This document shows, in pieces, positions 41,539 through 50,965 of a stretch of DNA of 64,000 nt. The stretch covers positions 101,233 to 165,232 of the forward strand of contig JBAZUB010000003.1 of assembly GCA_041661625.1 (NCBI GenBank). The letters are read 5' to 3'. This stretch comes from Patescibacteria group bacterium (GTDB taxonomy: Bacteria > Patescibacteriota > Patescibacteriia > JAHIZJ01). Both the position numbers and the translations under genes were made by a program. The number at the start of each line of letters is the position of its first letter. Position 1 is the stretch's first letter. The notes beneath the pieces were generated by a model. The model was not told the DNA's origin and did not search any database. It saw only the letters and a list, made by a program, of their open reading frames with translations.

Positions 41539-42219
41539 ATGAGAATCTCAATGAAACTCTGGATGGTCCTGCCACTGGTACTGATCGCGCTGGTGGCGGG
41601 GTGCAGCAACACCGAGAGTCCGACCGAGGTGGTGACGAACATCAGTCCGATGGATAGCTTGATTACGCCTTTGCCACAGGCGGACTGTGGCTGGTGGCTT
41701 GGGCTGGGTCAGGCTGGTCGCAACAACAAGATCGTGGTGGAGGCGTTGTACTCTGTCGACCAGCAGATCTGGGATCAGAATGATCGCCTCACCCCCAATA
41801 ATTGGGCGTGGTATCTCGAGGGAAGCCACAACTGTCACGTCCCGGGTGATTGGAACTACTGCGGTCGTGGAAACGGAATGGGTGGACAGTGCAAGTGGTT
41901 TGTTCAGGAGCTTCTCCGGCGAGCATCCGGTGGTGCCGTTACTCTCCCGGGCAACAACGTCTACGATTATCGTCCCTGGTTTCCGTACCGAAACAGAAAC
42001 GACGGTATCTACAGCGCTCAGCCCGGAGAAGTCATGCAGTGGACTGGCGGCCCACACCACACGGCGGTTGTCGTTACGAACTTCCACGATGGAAGGTTTG
42101 AGGTGATTGATTCCAATGTGATCGGCAGCGAGCGAATCGCCAAGCACGTGATTTCCGTGACATCGGGTTACTGGAGTGGCGGCGATCTCAAGTTCTACGT
42201 GATCAATCGCTGTCTCTAG
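41539..42219 (+). CDS. CHAP-domain lipoprotein (putative peptidoglycan hydrolase)
   Basis: 226 residues from ATG 41539; an in-frame ATG at 41437 would add a polar N-terminus before the signal and is less likely. Lipoprotein signal MVLPLVLIALVAGC with the lipobox Cys, then a CHAP-like domain: nucleophile Cys in GGQCKWFVQELLRR, His in GGPHHTAVVV, polar residue in VIDSNV. Such enzymes cut peptidoglycan amide bonds. Followed by a strong terminator. Confidence 0.8.
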   Translation: MRISMKLWMVLPLVLIALVAGCSNTESPTEVVTNISPMDSLITPLPQADCGWWLGLGQAGRNNKIVVEALYSVDQQIWDQNDRLTPNNWAWYLEGSHNCHVPGDWNYCGRGNGMGGQCKWFVQELLRRASGGAVTLPGNNVYDYRPWFPYRNRNDGIYSAQPGEVMQWTGGPHHTAVVVTNFHDGRFEVIDSNVIGSERIAKHVISVTSGYWSGGDLKFYVINRCL

Positions 42220-42229
42220 TGTCGGTAAT

Positions 42230-42267
42230 GGGGAGGCAAGAAAACCAATCTTGCTTCCCCCTATCTA
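42230..42267 (+). terminator. Terminator after CHAP gene
   Basis: GGGGAGGCAAGA (42230-42241) pairs with TCTTGCTTCCCC (42249-42260), followed by CTATCTATTTTTT. Confidence 0.85.
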
Positions 42268-42312
42268 TTTTTTAATCTATAATATAATTGATAAATAACG
42301 ATTCTGTAATAT

Positions 42313-43497
42313 ATGAAAAAGTACATATATCTATTGATAGTAGTCGTGGTGGCATTTATTTCGGGAGCATTCATATTATACTCTTCGCTTGTGAAGCATA
42401 ATAACCCAACAGAAGCGGGTGTAAGTATAAATAGCCAAAATCTTACAACTTGGAAGAACTACGCATCACCCGAGTGGGGTGTATCATTTCGGGTTCCTGA
42501 ATCATGGTACTATAGACTCGGTTCTTGTCCAAAAGACTGTTCTCCTACTTCGTTTGTTACTTCGGAAGATTTTAGACCCGAGTTCTATACATATTATGGT
42601 ATGAGGGAAGCAAAAGTCGAGTCATTCACTACGCACGATCCAGAATTATATAAACAACCTTTTTCAACCAGCGACAACCGCTTGTCTTTTGACATCTCAT
42701 ATCTTCAAAAAGCGCCCGAATTTGATCCGGCGCGGGATCTAAAGCAACTCACTTTACATTTTGGAAAGAAACTAGAGGATATATCGTTATCACCAGAACC
42801 CAACTTTATTATTGGTAACGTTAAAGGGTGGGAATTTCTTGAAGACAGCACGCAGAATCCGGTCACAAGTGTTCGTATGTATGGTAAAACGTATATTATC
42901 GAACGGGAACGAATAATATACAAACTACTGTTTTTAACAGCTACCGAGGAATTCTATCGACAATACGAACCAACCATCAATCGTATTCTCAACTCGGTGC
43001 AGATTTCAGATATAGAGATTAGTCCAAACACAAACTCATATTCACTTCCAAATGAGTTTTCATTGGCCTACCCGATGGGCTGGTTACAAAACAATATTGA
43101 TAATCAATTGAACGCAATACCGAACGCCGGGCCAATGAATGGCGTGGAGCTATTACCTGCCGAACCAGTTGGTGCTACCTCTACATCATTTCAAGCTTAC
43201 CAATACACATACACTCGGTCCGAAAGCCTAACCGCCATTGCTGGTCTTCTACCCGATATTACAACGGCCGATATTCCGCACACAATAAATGACATTGTGA
43301 TTCAAAATATTCCCGCGGTGCATGTGGTGATTGATGGCCAAAGCGCATCCGAATCATTTTATAAATCTGAATACTACTTATTGCGAACCAGCGCTGATAA
43401 TGTGTTGCAATTGTCAATACTTTATCCGATCATCTCGGACTATAATTTGTATCACACTCACATGGATACAATTGTCGATTCCTTAAGATTGTTATAA
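42313..43497 (+). CDS. Membrane-anchored protein with two PsbP-like domains
   Basis: 394 residues, N-terminal membrane helix (about 3-24). Two segments with the shape YASPEWGVSFRVPESW and NEFSLAYPMGWLQN followed by long beta-rich stretches suggest two PsbP/Mog1-like folds, a domain seen in several anchored proteins of this window. A TATAAT-type promoter (around 42279) lies upstream. Function unknown. Confidence 0.65.
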   Translation: MKKYIYLLIVVVVAFISGAFILYSSLVKHNNPTEAGVSINSQNLTTWKNYASPEWGVSFRVPESWYYRLGSCPKDCSPTSFVTSEDFRPEFYTYYGMREAKVESFTTHDPELYKQPFSTSDNRLSFDISYLQKAPEFDPARDLKQLTLHFGKKLEDISLSPEPNFIIGNVKGWEFLEDSTQNPVTSVRMYGKTYIIERERIIYKLLFLTATEEFYRQYEPTINRILNSVQISDIEISPNTNSYSLPNEFSLAYPMGWLQNNIDNQLNAIPNAGPMNGVELLPAEPVGATSTSFQAYQYTYTRSESLTAIAGLLPDITTADIPHTINDIVIQNIPAVHVVIDGQSASESFYKSEYYLLRTSADNVLQLSILYPIISDYNLYHTHMDTIVDSLRLL

Positions 43498-43500
43498 GCA

Positions 43501-44190
43501 ATGAAACATCACCAACTTATTAGGTTGATTGGAGCACTAACTGTAATAGTGTTCACTGCCGGTTGTTCCAAGGTAAACAATAATACAAACACAACCAGTA
43601 ATAGTAATAACCCAGCAACAAATACAAACATTATTAGCAATGTGTCGACTGCCGATTGGCAGACTACATCTTTTTCACAAGAAGGGTTATCATATTCATT
43701 TAGAGTGCCCAAAGATTGGGAGCTATCGCAACCCGGCTACCCCTGGGATGAAAACCCAGACCTATTAAGACTAGAGGACGAACCAACCACGATTATTCAT
43801 AGTCCAAGCTATAATACCAGCTTTGAAATTATTTCAACGGAAGATTACTTAGGTATGAGCATAGATATATTCGTAAAATATTACAATAACTCTACTCTAT
43901 TTGATGAGTGGTACACCGAGCATCGCAATGAGTTTTTTCTTCCGGCTAGCGGTCAATTAGCTAGAGAGGATACGATAACCATCAACGAAAGACAAGTGAA
44001 ATATGCCGAGTTTAATGAAACGCGCATCCAGGATCCAATTAATAATACCGGCACATCGGCTACTAGAAAGGAACTGTATATTCCACTTACAAACAAAGTT
44101 TTGAAATTGGACATTAGTTCAGACACTTGGCTGATGGATCATTTTCAGGGTACGGTTGATGAAATAATAAATTCTATTCAGGTGGAATAA
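43501..44190 (+). CDS. Lipoprotein with Asn-rich linker and PsbP-like domain
   Basis: 229 residues: signal with lipobox TAGC (Cys about 22), a linker of Asn, Thr and Ser (about 25-48), then a PsbP-like domain beginning LSYSFRVPKDWEL. Three bp after the previous gene; together they may form one surface assembly. Confidence 0.65.
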   Translation: MKHHQLIRLIGALTVIVFTAGCSKVNNNTNTTSNSNNPATNTNIISNVSTADWQTTSFSQEGLSYSFRVPKDWELSQPGYPWDENPDLLRLEDEPTTIIHSPSYNTSFEIISTEDYLGMSIDIFVKYYNNSTLFDEWYTEHRNEFFLPASGQLAREDTITINERQVKYAEFNETRIQDPINNTGTSATRKELYIPLTNKVLKLDISSDTWLMDHFQGTVDEIINSIQVE

Positions 44191-44211
44191 TAAATAATAT
44201 TCAATTGACCA

Positions 44212-44844
44212 ATGGAAAAAGTCACCTGTCTCGAAGTTGGCCGGGTCCGAAATATTCCAAAACTACAGACAGTCATGCGGGCCACACAAAAAAGATACAA
44301 TCGGTTCTTTGGCAAACGCCTGAACATGCCGATTATTATCATGCCGACATCACGACGCCAGATTGATCAAATAACCGGTCGTAAGTCGGCGGCTTGGTCG
44401 GTTGGTTGGATAAGTCCGGGTGTAATCTATATACTCAGTCCTGAGAAATACACGGTGGAATCAAGCCACAATCAGAAGTCAGATTTTTGGAAAACGCTCG
44501 TACACGAATACGCTCATATTTACATTCGCAATATCGGGGGATATAACGTGCCACGTTGGTTGAATGAGGGACTGGCCTGTTGGCTGGCGAAACAGCCTAA
44601 GAGTAAACCAACCATTGATGAGGCGTTCGAGGTGTTGATTCCATATAAAGCGTATTCCAGTCTAGTTTACAAAGTCGGTACGTTTTGGGTTAAACGATTG
44701 ATAGAAAAATATGGTCAGAAGAAGATTGCGACGCTGATTAGCTTAATGGGAGAAAAGATGGATCGGGATGTATTCAAAGTGGCATTTCGGAAAACATACG
44801 GACTGACTTGGAAAAAGGCGACGTTAAAGAAACTATACAAGTAG
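44212..44844 (+). CDS. HExxH metallopeptidase-like protein (MA clan), unit 1
   Basis: 210 residues, no signal peptide. Gluzincin pattern: His98-Glu99-x-x-His102 in VHEYAHIYI and the third ligand Glu in PRWLNEGLACWLA about 20 residues on. Closely similar in layout to the protein at 59845. It stands directly before the peptide/radical-SAM unit 1 and could be its leader peptidase, which is inference. A perfect 16-base palindrome (44845-44860) follows the stop. Confidence 0.8.
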   Translation: MEKVTCLEVGRVRNIPKLQTVMRATQKRYNRFFGKRLNMPIIIMPTSRRQIDQITGRKSAAWSVGWISPGVIYILSPEKYTVESSHNQKSDFWKTLVHEYAHIYIRNIGGYNVPRWLNEGLACWLAKQPKSKPTIDEAFEVLIPYKAYSSLVYKVGTFWVKRLIEKYGQKKIATLISLMGEKMDRDVFKVAFRKTYGLTWKKATLKKLYK

Positions 44845-44874
44845 CGCCGTCGCGACGGCGGGGGATAAGTGGCA

Positions 44875-44965
44875 TTGACATGTCGTTGATTTAGCGTATG
44901 CTGATATCAAGAAAGAGACGGGCTTTCCCCCGTGTTGAATTACACGGGAGCGAACTCGGCTCTTT
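44875..44965 (+). promoter_or_regulatory. Promoter and structured leader of peptide unit 1
   Basis: TTGACA (44875-44880), 16-base spacer, TATGCT (44897-44902). The leader contains CCCGTG/CACGGG (about 44929-44948) and GAGC/GCTC followed by TTTTT (44962-44966). Confidence 0.65.
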
Positions 44966-45052
44966 TTATGTAATAGCGCCATTATGAAAACGTCTACCGC
45001 TTTAGATGTTTAAATTCTGGCGTTCACGAAACCTTCAATCTCGAGGTGTTTT

Positions 45053-45250
45053 ATGAAAGATGGTCTGGGCCAGACGAATTTCTGGACCCAGAATGTCCCA
45101 TACGACGTTCACCGAAGCGCGCAGCGCGTTCTGGCCAAGTCGGGACTTCTGGATCCCGCGAAGATCACGTCCAATCACGGCAACAACCTCGGTTCGTGCA
45201 ACTGCGGCGGCGACTGCAACACCGAGTGCGGTGGCTGCAACGGGGATTAG
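45053..45250 (+). CDS. Cys-rich precursor peptide 1
   Basis: 65 residues. A leader-like N-terminal part of about 47 residues without Cys, then a Gly/Asn-rich tail with five Cys in the pattern CxCx3Cx3Cx2C (CNCGGDCNTECGGC). GAGGTG lies 4 bases before the ATG. It sits immediately upstream of a radical SAM gene, with a terminator-like hairpin between. The arrangement is that of radical-SAM modified peptides such as ranthipeptides, but the sequence is not a family I know. Confidence 0.7.
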   Translation: MKDGLGQTNFWTQNVPYDVHRSAQRVLAKSGLLDPAKITSNHGNNLGSCNCGGDCNTECGGCNGD

Positions 45251-45273
45251 TCCCCAAAGCACGAAGAACGAGC

Positions 45274-45301
45274 GGGGTAGATGCGGCTACCCCTAGTTTT
45301 T
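45274..45301 (+). terminator. Attenuating terminator between peptide 1 and radical SAM 1
   Basis: GGGGTAG (45274-45280), ATGCGG loop, CTACCCC (45287-45293), then TAGTTTTTT. Read-through would give more peptide mRNA than enzyme mRNA. Confidence 0.75.
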
Positions 45302-45346
45302 TCTAAGAACCTTGACATATGGTCTTACGCCAAAGGAGTAATCGAG

Positions 45347-46369
45347 ATGAGAGGCGCATTTGGTTTACAGTGGCATCTGACGAACAGATGCGATCAGCGA
45401 TGCCGCCATTGCTATATCTGGAGGAAACAGAATCTTGTCGGTGTTGAGCTGGAGCCAGAATTGGAACAGTGTTACAGAATCGCTGACGATTTCATCAGCT
45501 TCTGCCGTTCTATCGAGTGCAACCCGGTTGTTACAGTTACTGGCGGTGACCCAATGCTATACCCACATTTCTGGGAGGTTATGGAGAATCTTCATACCCA
45601 AGGCATACCTTCTGTAGTTTTGGGCAACCCCTACCACCTGACCCTGGATAAGTTGTTGCGTATGAAGGGGCTGGGAGTAACCAGCTTCCAACTTTCTCTA
45701 GATGGAATGGAGCAGATGCACGACTACTTTCGTAAGAAGGGTTCATTCCGAGCGACACTGGAGGCTATCAAGCTGATCAATGAATCGGGTATTCGCAGCA
45801 TGATTATGTCCACTGTTTCGATGGCCAACTACCGAGAAATGGAAGACGTGGTTAGAACATGCGTCCAGCACGGTGTCGGTAATTACGCCTTTGCTCGGTA
45901 TTGCCCAACTCACGGCGACCAAGACCAGAACATACCGCCCCAAGAATACCGGAAGTTCTTAGAGAGAATGTGGGCGGTGTACCAGGAGCTGGCTGAAGGA
46001 CCGACCAACTTCTCTCTCAAGGATCATCTGTTCACGGCGCTGCTCTACGAAAAAGGATTGTTTCAGCCGACCGGAACACCGGGTGTAGTGTATGAGGGTT
46101 GCAACTGTGCAGTTCGGCACATCACTCTTCTCGCCAATGGTCAGGTTTACGCTTGCCGACGCTTCGAAAGCCTCTTGGGGAGTATCTACGAAAAGTCGTT
46201 TCGGGAGCTATTCCTCGGTGATGCCTGCGCGAAATACCGTCAATTCGGTAAAATGGAAGGCTGTGCCGATTGCGTGTTACTGGGCTACTGCCGCGGTTGC
46301 CATGCTGTTTCGGCTGGAATGACAGGCGACTTCTTTTCCAAGGATCCTCAGTGTTGGCGATGTGCTTAG
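45347..46369 (+). CDS. Radical SAM/SPASM protein 1
   Basis: 340 residues from ATG 45347 (AAAGGAG 9 bases upstream). [4Fe-4S] motif CDQRCRHCY (Cys15, 19, 22), VTVTGGDPMLYP as the GGE-like motif, and a C-terminal Cys-rich region (CNCAVRHITLLANGQVYACRR; CADCVLLGYCRGC) of SPASM type. It lacks the extra C-terminal domain of the two other radical SAM proteins. Likely modifies peptide 1. Confidence 0.88.
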   Translation: MRGAFGLQWHLTNRCDQRCRHCYIWRKQNLVGVELEPELEQCYRIADDFISFCRSIECNPVVTVTGGDPMLYPHFWEVMENLHTQGIPSVVLGNPYHLTLDKLLRMKGLGVTSFQLSLDGMEQMHDYFRKKGSFRATLEAIKLINESGIRSMIMSTVSMANYREMEDVVRTCVQHGVGNYAFARYCPTHGDQDQNIPPQEYRKFLERMWAVYQELAEGPTNFSLKDHLFTALLYEKGLFQPTGTPGVVYEGCNCAVRHITLLANGQVYACRRFESLLGSIYEKSFRELFLGDACAKYRQFGKMEGCADCVLLGYCRGCHAVSAGMTGDFFSKDPQCWRCA

Positions 46370-46376
46370 GTACAAC

Positions 46377-46415
46377 GACGGCGTTTATGCAAATTGTGCG
46401 AAAACGCCGTCTTTT
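46377..46415 (+). terminator. Terminator of peptide unit 1
   Basis: GACGGCGTTT (46377-46386) pairs with AAACGCCGTC (46402-46411), then TTTT. Confidence 0.85.
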
Positions 46416-46442
46416 ATATAATTAAGTAACTATCCAACAAAT

Positions 46443-47009
46443 ATGAATAATCCAACTGAATCATGTAATCCGTTATTAAATTCATTTTGGCAAAAATTAG
46501 TTCCAAAAACGTGGTATTTAGACTTGGGTGCTGGTTTTGGCCGCGACGCATTATTTATGGCCCGGCATGGTTTTCAAGTTGTGGCAGTGGAAAAATCACC
46601 AGAAAAGGTTGAGCGTATCAGACAAATGCCAAGCTTTAACGAGTTGGCGATCGAACTTTATAGCATGCGGGCGGAGGATTTTGAATTAAAGAAAAATAAA
46701 TACTCGGTAATTAACGCCAACAACGTACTACAGTTTATCGAGAAGGCAAAAGCGATCGAGCTTATTGAGCGGATGAAAGACAACCTAATCATCGGCGGAT
46801 ACTTACTCATTTCATGTTTTACTGTTTACGATCCGTCATACGAAAAGTTTAAAGAAAGGTGTTATTTCAAAGATGGTGAGTTGCGTATATATTTTGACGG
46901 TTGGGAAATTCTGCATTACGAAGAGGGGATAATCGATGATCGGGGGCATCCTGGTATGGAGCTGCCACATAAACACGGAATTGTTAAAATGGTAGCTCAT
47001 AAAAAGTAA
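46443..47009 (+). CDS. SAM-dependent methyltransferase (TehB-like)
   Basis: 188 residues; motif I YLDLGAGFGRDALFMARHGF and strand 2 VVAVEKSPEK are typical of TehB-like small-molecule methyltransferases. NANNVLQFI stands for motif IV. Located between peptide unit 1 and the sensor operon; role unknown. Confidence 0.8.
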   Translation: MNNPTESCNPLLNSFWQKLVPKTWYLDLGAGFGRDALFMARHGFQVVAVEKSPEKVERIRQMPSFNELAIELYSMRAEDFELKKNKYSVINANNVLQFIEKAKAIELIERMKDNLIIGGYLLISCFTVYDPSYEKFKERCYFKDGELRIYFDGWEILHYEEGIIDDRGHPGMELPHKHGIVKMVAHKK

Positions 47010-47030
47010 TAGCGGTATCTCGGGTGATAT

Positions 47031-47091
47031 TTGACACCCCGCCACAATCATTGTAGAATAAAGACACCAATAGCAGGGAGGTGTCTTTTTT
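47031..47091 (+). promoter_or_regulatory. Promoter followed at once by a terminator hairpin
   Basis: TTGACA (47031-47036), 17-base spacer, TAGAAT (47054-47059); GACACC (47063-47068) and GGTGTC (47080-47085) with T6 (47086-47091). The hairpin begins near the predicted +1. This is the likely start of the sensor operon. Confidence 0.7.
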
Positions 47092-47297
47092 CGGCGCAGA
47101 CATTAGCGCCGGGTTGAAAAAGTACATCCAACCTGTCATGGGGAGGGGCTTGCTCGACAAAACACGCTTATCCGGTCACTCAACACCATAAGCCAATCCA
47201 GTGAAACACAACCTCAAAACACCCATCGGGTTACGACCCGCAATCGCGGCACCTGAATCAGCCACATTCGGGAGTGCGGTTAACGCTCGAAATTTAT

Positions 47298-47419
47298 CCC
47301 CACACCAAAGCATCGCAGAGGAAGAAAGTAGAGTAGAATGTCAGAACTTAGAAAATATTAGCCCCACAGCGCCAATAAAAAACAGTTTGGTGTGGGGGAA
47401 TAATGACTCAATAGGGCTA
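47298..47419 (+). ncRNA. Possible pseudoknotted leader RNA of the sensor operon
   Basis: CCCCACACCAAA (47298-47309) pairs with TTTGGTGTGGGG (47386-47397), and TAGCCC (47359-47364), inside that loop, pairs with GGGCTA (47414-47419), outside it. The order A-B-A'-B' is an H-type pseudoknot. It ends 23 bases before the first start codon. An 83-codon frame across this stretch is not convincing as a gene. Confidence 0.45.
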
Positions 47420-47442
47420 AACGGCCTTGTTTTTGTTTATTT

Positions 47443-48903
47443 ATGCAATTGAATCCTGCTATATATACAAATTTGCAGGTTCAGATTACTGAACTTCTTT
47501 CTTTTGTTTGTTTTATTGTTCTTTTAGTAGTGGGGATACTTGTGTTGGGAAAAAGTAAAAGACGAAAGTCGTTTGTTTATTTCGGCTTGCTTACATTATC
47601 GTTATCCATTTGGACATTAACTAATTTTATAGCCGATATTACGGGTGATATAGATACCGCGACGCTTTGGACAAAGTTAACTTTCTTTGGGCCTGCTTTC
47701 TCCCCAACTTTGTTTTTACTCTTTTCTTATTCTTTTCTAAAAATACAGAGCGGTTTATCGAAAAAGGTGGTTGCGTTGCTGTTTCTCCCGTCGGTTGTTA
47801 TAACTGCTTTGTTGCCATTCGGGTTCAATGTTAAAAGCATAGAATATGTCGCGAATAGAGGTTATACGACCAATGTTGGGCCATTATACATTTGGTATGC
47901 CGGGTACTTAATTGTATTTGCAATTATAGGATTACGTAGGCTCATTTTACTCTACAATTCGACTAAATCAAGAATAATTAAAATTCAGCTAAGACTAATA
48001 TTCCTCGGCGTGGCATCGACAACGATGTTTTCGCTACTTTTTAATCTGGTATTGCCATCATTTGGTGATAAAAATAACTACTATTTAGGCGTGGTCGGCG
48101 CCACAATATTTACAGTGCTTGTATCATATGCAATTCTGCGTTATCGATTCATGAATATCAAGATAATTTTGCGTAAAGGCGCGGTTCAGGCGATTGTAAT
48201 GGCTATCCAGCTGATTGTTTACGGCCATCTTATAATATTCGCAAACAATGTTCTAGTGGATACATATCATTGGACTACAGTAATTGCCAATTTTATCTCT
48301 GTCTTTGTAATTGCGCTGACATTTGTTCCGGTTCGTAAGTGGTTATTAATATTGGTTAATTCAATTTTCTTTTCCAAGACACCGAGCACAAAAGCCATTA
48401 TCCAGGAAGTCCGAGAGAAAATATCCGGTTCGGTGGAATTAGATAAACTATTTAGCAGCCTGACCGCGGAAATAGAAAAAGTGGTGGCCGTAAAGGAGAT
48501 AAAGTACTTTATCGTTAACAAGCGAGCGCGAGTATTCGATCGGGTTGGCGGTGGCCAGACAATGCCACCAGAAGCATCTCTTCCGCAGTGGTTCAAAGAT
48601 TCTCAAAATATTATCGTACGCGATGAGATACCATACCTGGTTCAGGAATTACCAATTGTCAATCAGCCATTACTTGAGCGTTGTCAAAAAGAGTTGGAAG
48701 AGGCGCACTCCGAAATGGCCATACCGTTTGGAACAAAGAATAACCTACTTGGGCTTGCACTTCTGGGAGAAAAAGTAAATATGGAATCATATACTAAAGA
48801 GGAAATTGATCTATTGCAGGCCGTGGGTCGTGAGGCAACCTACGCGCTCGACGGAGCGATATTATATAAAGAAGCCTTAGAACGGATTGGGATAACGACG
48901 TAA
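47443..48903 (+). CDS. 7TM sensor protein with GAF-like domain, no kinase
   Basis: 486 residues. Seven to nine membrane helices in the first 310 residues (HisKA_7TM-like region about 10-230 ending VSYAILRYRFMNIKI), then a soluble domain (about 330-486) with GAF features (EMAIPFGTKNNLLGLALLGEKVN ... DLLQAVGREATYAL; quoted as AIPFGTKNNLLGLALL). The protein stops where a histidine-kinase core would begin. First gene of a seven-gene operon with 0-60 bp gaps. Confidence 0.8.
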   Translation: MQLNPAIYTNLQVQITELLSFVCFIVLLVVGILVLGKSKRRKSFVYFGLLTLSLSIWTLTNFIADITGDIDTATLWTKLTFFGPAFSPTLFLLFSYSFLKIQSGLSKKVVALLFLPSVVITALLPFGFNVKSIEYVANRGYTTNVGPLYIWYAGYLIVFAIIGLRRLILLYNSTKSRIIKIQLRLIFLGVASTTMFSLLFNLVLPSFGDKNNYYLGVVGATIFTVLVSYAILRYRFMNIKIILRKGAVQAIVMAIQLIVYGHLIIFANNVLVDTYHWTTVIANFISVFVIALTFVPVRKWLLILVNSIFFSKTPSTKAIIQEVREKISGSVELDKLFSSLTAEIEKVVAVKEIKYFIVNKRARVFDRVGGGQTMPPEASLPQWFKDSQNIIVRDEIPYLVQELPIVNQPLLERCQKELEEAHSEMAIPFGTKNNLLGLALLGEKVNMESYTKEEIDLLQAVGREATYALDGAILYKEALERIGITT

Positions 48904-48904
48904 T

Positions 48905-49576
48905 ATGACCGCAGAAACTCACAGTATAATTCTATTAATTCTCGCGGGATTGGAGTTTTTGTTGATGTTTTATTTACTCTCAACGAGGTCAAGGGGCGCT
49001 GTGGTATATTCTTATAGTGCGTTTATTTTCTTCGTGGGTATTTGGGTAATGTCAACAGGATTGTTTGGGTTGCTTAAGGATGAAGCGACGGGAGTATTTT
49101 GGTCAAGAATGGCTAACTACGCCGCGATAATGATAATGGTCGTGTTTGTATATTTTGCATACGCCTATCCGTATTTTTTGATGCGATTTTCAAGAGCGTA
49201 TAAATATTTTTTAACCGCAATAGCCGCCATCTTCTTAGCCCTTAACTTCTTCACAGAACATTTAACTAAAAGTGTAGTTATAAGCGACCAGATAAATCGG
49301 GAAACTTTCGGTGATCTATTCTGGTTGTATGTTGCGGTTTTAATTGCACTATATGTCTGGGCAATATATAAAATCATTTCAAAATATCGACTCGCCGAAG
49401 GCACGCATAAGAATAATTTGTTGATATTATTGATTGGATTTGTTGGATCGGGAGTAATTGGGATATTTTTCAATGCCGTAATGCCCCTGTTCGGTGGTAC
49501 CCAGAGCTACTTTATCGGTACCGAGGCTACTGTGATATGGTTAAGTGTGACGACATATATAGTGTTTAAGAAATAA
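48905..49576 (+). CDS. Stand-alone 7TM sensor head A
   Basis: 223 residues, seven hydrophobic helices, no soluble domain. Corresponds to the membrane head of 7TM histidine kinases and ends SVTTYIVFKK, exactly where the kinase at 52430 continues from TAYAIIK into HRLLDIR. One-base gap to the previous gene, so translation is coupled. Confidence 0.8.
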   Translation: MTAETHSIILLILAGLEFLLMFYLLSTRSRGAVVYSYSAFIFFVGIWVMSTGLFGLLKDEATGVFWSRMANYAAIMIMVVFVYFAYAYPYFLMRFSRAYKYFLTAIAAIFLALNFFTEHLTKSVVISDQINRETFGDLFWLYVAVLIALYVWAIYKIISKYRLAEGTHKNNLLILLIGFVGSGVIGIFFNAVMPLFGGTQSYFIGTEATVIWLSVTTYIVFKK

Positions 49577-49577
49577 T

Positions 49578-50237
49578 ATGGCCATCCAGAACTACATTTT
49601 AATTGTTGAGTCAGCGTTACTGCTCGTTTTGAGCTTGTATGTATTATTGCGGAATCCAGGGAATGCGATTAATAGATCGTTTGCTGTGTTTACATTTGGA
49701 GCAAGTGTTTGGGTTTTTAGCAATGCAACGGATTATGTTGCTGTTTCTACATTTCTTCTAAAACTTACTTACATTGGTGCAATATTGATTGCTGCTGGAT
49801 TGTTATATTTTTCAATCTACTTCCCGTTCCAACAACTCAGACTAAGTAGAATCATACATACCTTCATTACACTTCCGGGCATACTTCTATCTTTGCTTCT
49901 CATTTTTACACCACTGTTTATTGATCATATTACCGGCGATGGAAAAAGTGCAGTGTTTGGTCCGATTTACCATGTCTTTAACGTGTATTTTATAATTTAC
50001 TGGATTATTGGAGCGACATTCTTCATCAAAAAATATCGAATCGCGGACGGCTTGCATCGTTGGCAGCTTAAAATGATTTTCTGGGCAATGATATTTTCGT
50101 TAGTTGCCGGAATTATTACTAATCTAATACTGCCGTGGGTTTTCGATATTTGGACGTTTGGTTGGGTGGGGCCCATGTTTTCAATAATATATTTTGGTTT
50201 CACGGCATATATATTATTTAAAAAAGACGTGGCATAA
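49578..50237 (+). CDS. Stand-alone 7TM sensor head B
   Basis: 219 residues, seven helices, ending FGFTAYILFKKDVA. Same architecture as heads A and C. A conserved KYRIADGLHRWQLK loop between helices 5 and 6 is shared in form with head C (SDGIHRWQLK) and head A (LAEGTHKNNL). Confidence 0.8.
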   Translation: MAIQNYILIVESALLLVLSLYVLLRNPGNAINRSFAVFTFGASVWVFSNATDYVAVSTFLLKLTYIGAILIAAGLLYFSIYFPFQQLRLSRIIHTFITLPGILLSLLLIFTPLFIDHITGDGKSAVFGPIYHVFNVYFIIYWIIGATFFIKKYRIADGLHRWQLKMIFWAMIFSLVAGIITNLILPWVFDIWTFGWVGPMFSIIYFGFTAYILFKKDVA

Positions 50238-50908
50238 TGCAGATACACGGATACATCTTATTGGGGGTTATCATACTTGAAGCATTGCTCGGTAGATATG
50301 TTTACTATCGGGATAGAAAGAATCCAGTCAATATTGCGTTTTCACTGCTAGTGTTATGTATATTGATTTGGGTGGCGATCAACGCGAAACTGGCGCTAAC
50401 AATAGTAGCGGATGATATTGCCTGGTATCGGTCGGCCTATTTCACGGGTTTATTAATAGGTGCTAGCCAGCTGTATTTTGTTTGGGTATTCCCATATCGT
50501 ACATTTGTGATCTCCAGGAAGAAAGCCGCCATACTGCTTTTGCCTGTGGTTGTGTTTATTCACTTTATTTTTTTCACCCGTTTTATTATTAGTGGTATAC
50601 AGAATGTTGGCGTTACGGCTAGGGGTGAGTTTGGAAATGGGTTTTATGTATATCTCATAATATTTGCATGTTATTTTATCGTGGGCTTTTATTCATTATT
50701 AAAGAAGTATATACATTCGGATGGCATACACAGGTGGCAACTTAAGTATATTTTTATTAGCATATTGATACCATTCTTGATTAATATTTTGTTAGATATG
50801 GTTCTACCAGCTCTACATGTTACGCGAATGCCCTGGATGGAATATTTTGGTGCGGAAAGCTCGGTGATTTGGTTGGGGTTTACGAGTTATGTGTTATTTA
50901 AAAAGTAG
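50237..50908 (+). CDS. Stand-alone 7TM sensor head C
   Basis: 223 residues, seven helices, ending LGFTSYVLFKK. Start overlaps the stop of head B by one base. The three heads differ clearly in sequence, so they are old duplicates or separate acquisitions, not recent copies. Confidence 0.8.
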   Translation: MQIHGYILLGVIILEALLGRYVYYRDRKNPVNIAFSLLVLCILIWVAINAKLALTIVADDIAWYRSAYFTGLLIGASQLYFVWVFPYRTFVISRKKAAILLLPVVVFIHFIFFTRFIISGIQNVGVTARGEFGNGFYVYLIIFACYFIVGFYSLLKKYIHSDGIHRWQLKYIFISILIPFLINILLDMVLPALHVTRMPWMEYFGAESSVIWLGFTSYVLFKK

Positions 50909-50965
50909 AAAGATCGCAAATACGAATTATAGCGGGTTGAAATTATAATATACCATGAAGTCAGA

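Noticed and set aside
47201..47452. 83-codon ORF upstream of the sensor operon
   Set aside because: GTG start without Shine-Dalgarno, no hydrophobic or domain pattern, overlaps the next start codon and covers both helices of the possible leader RNA.
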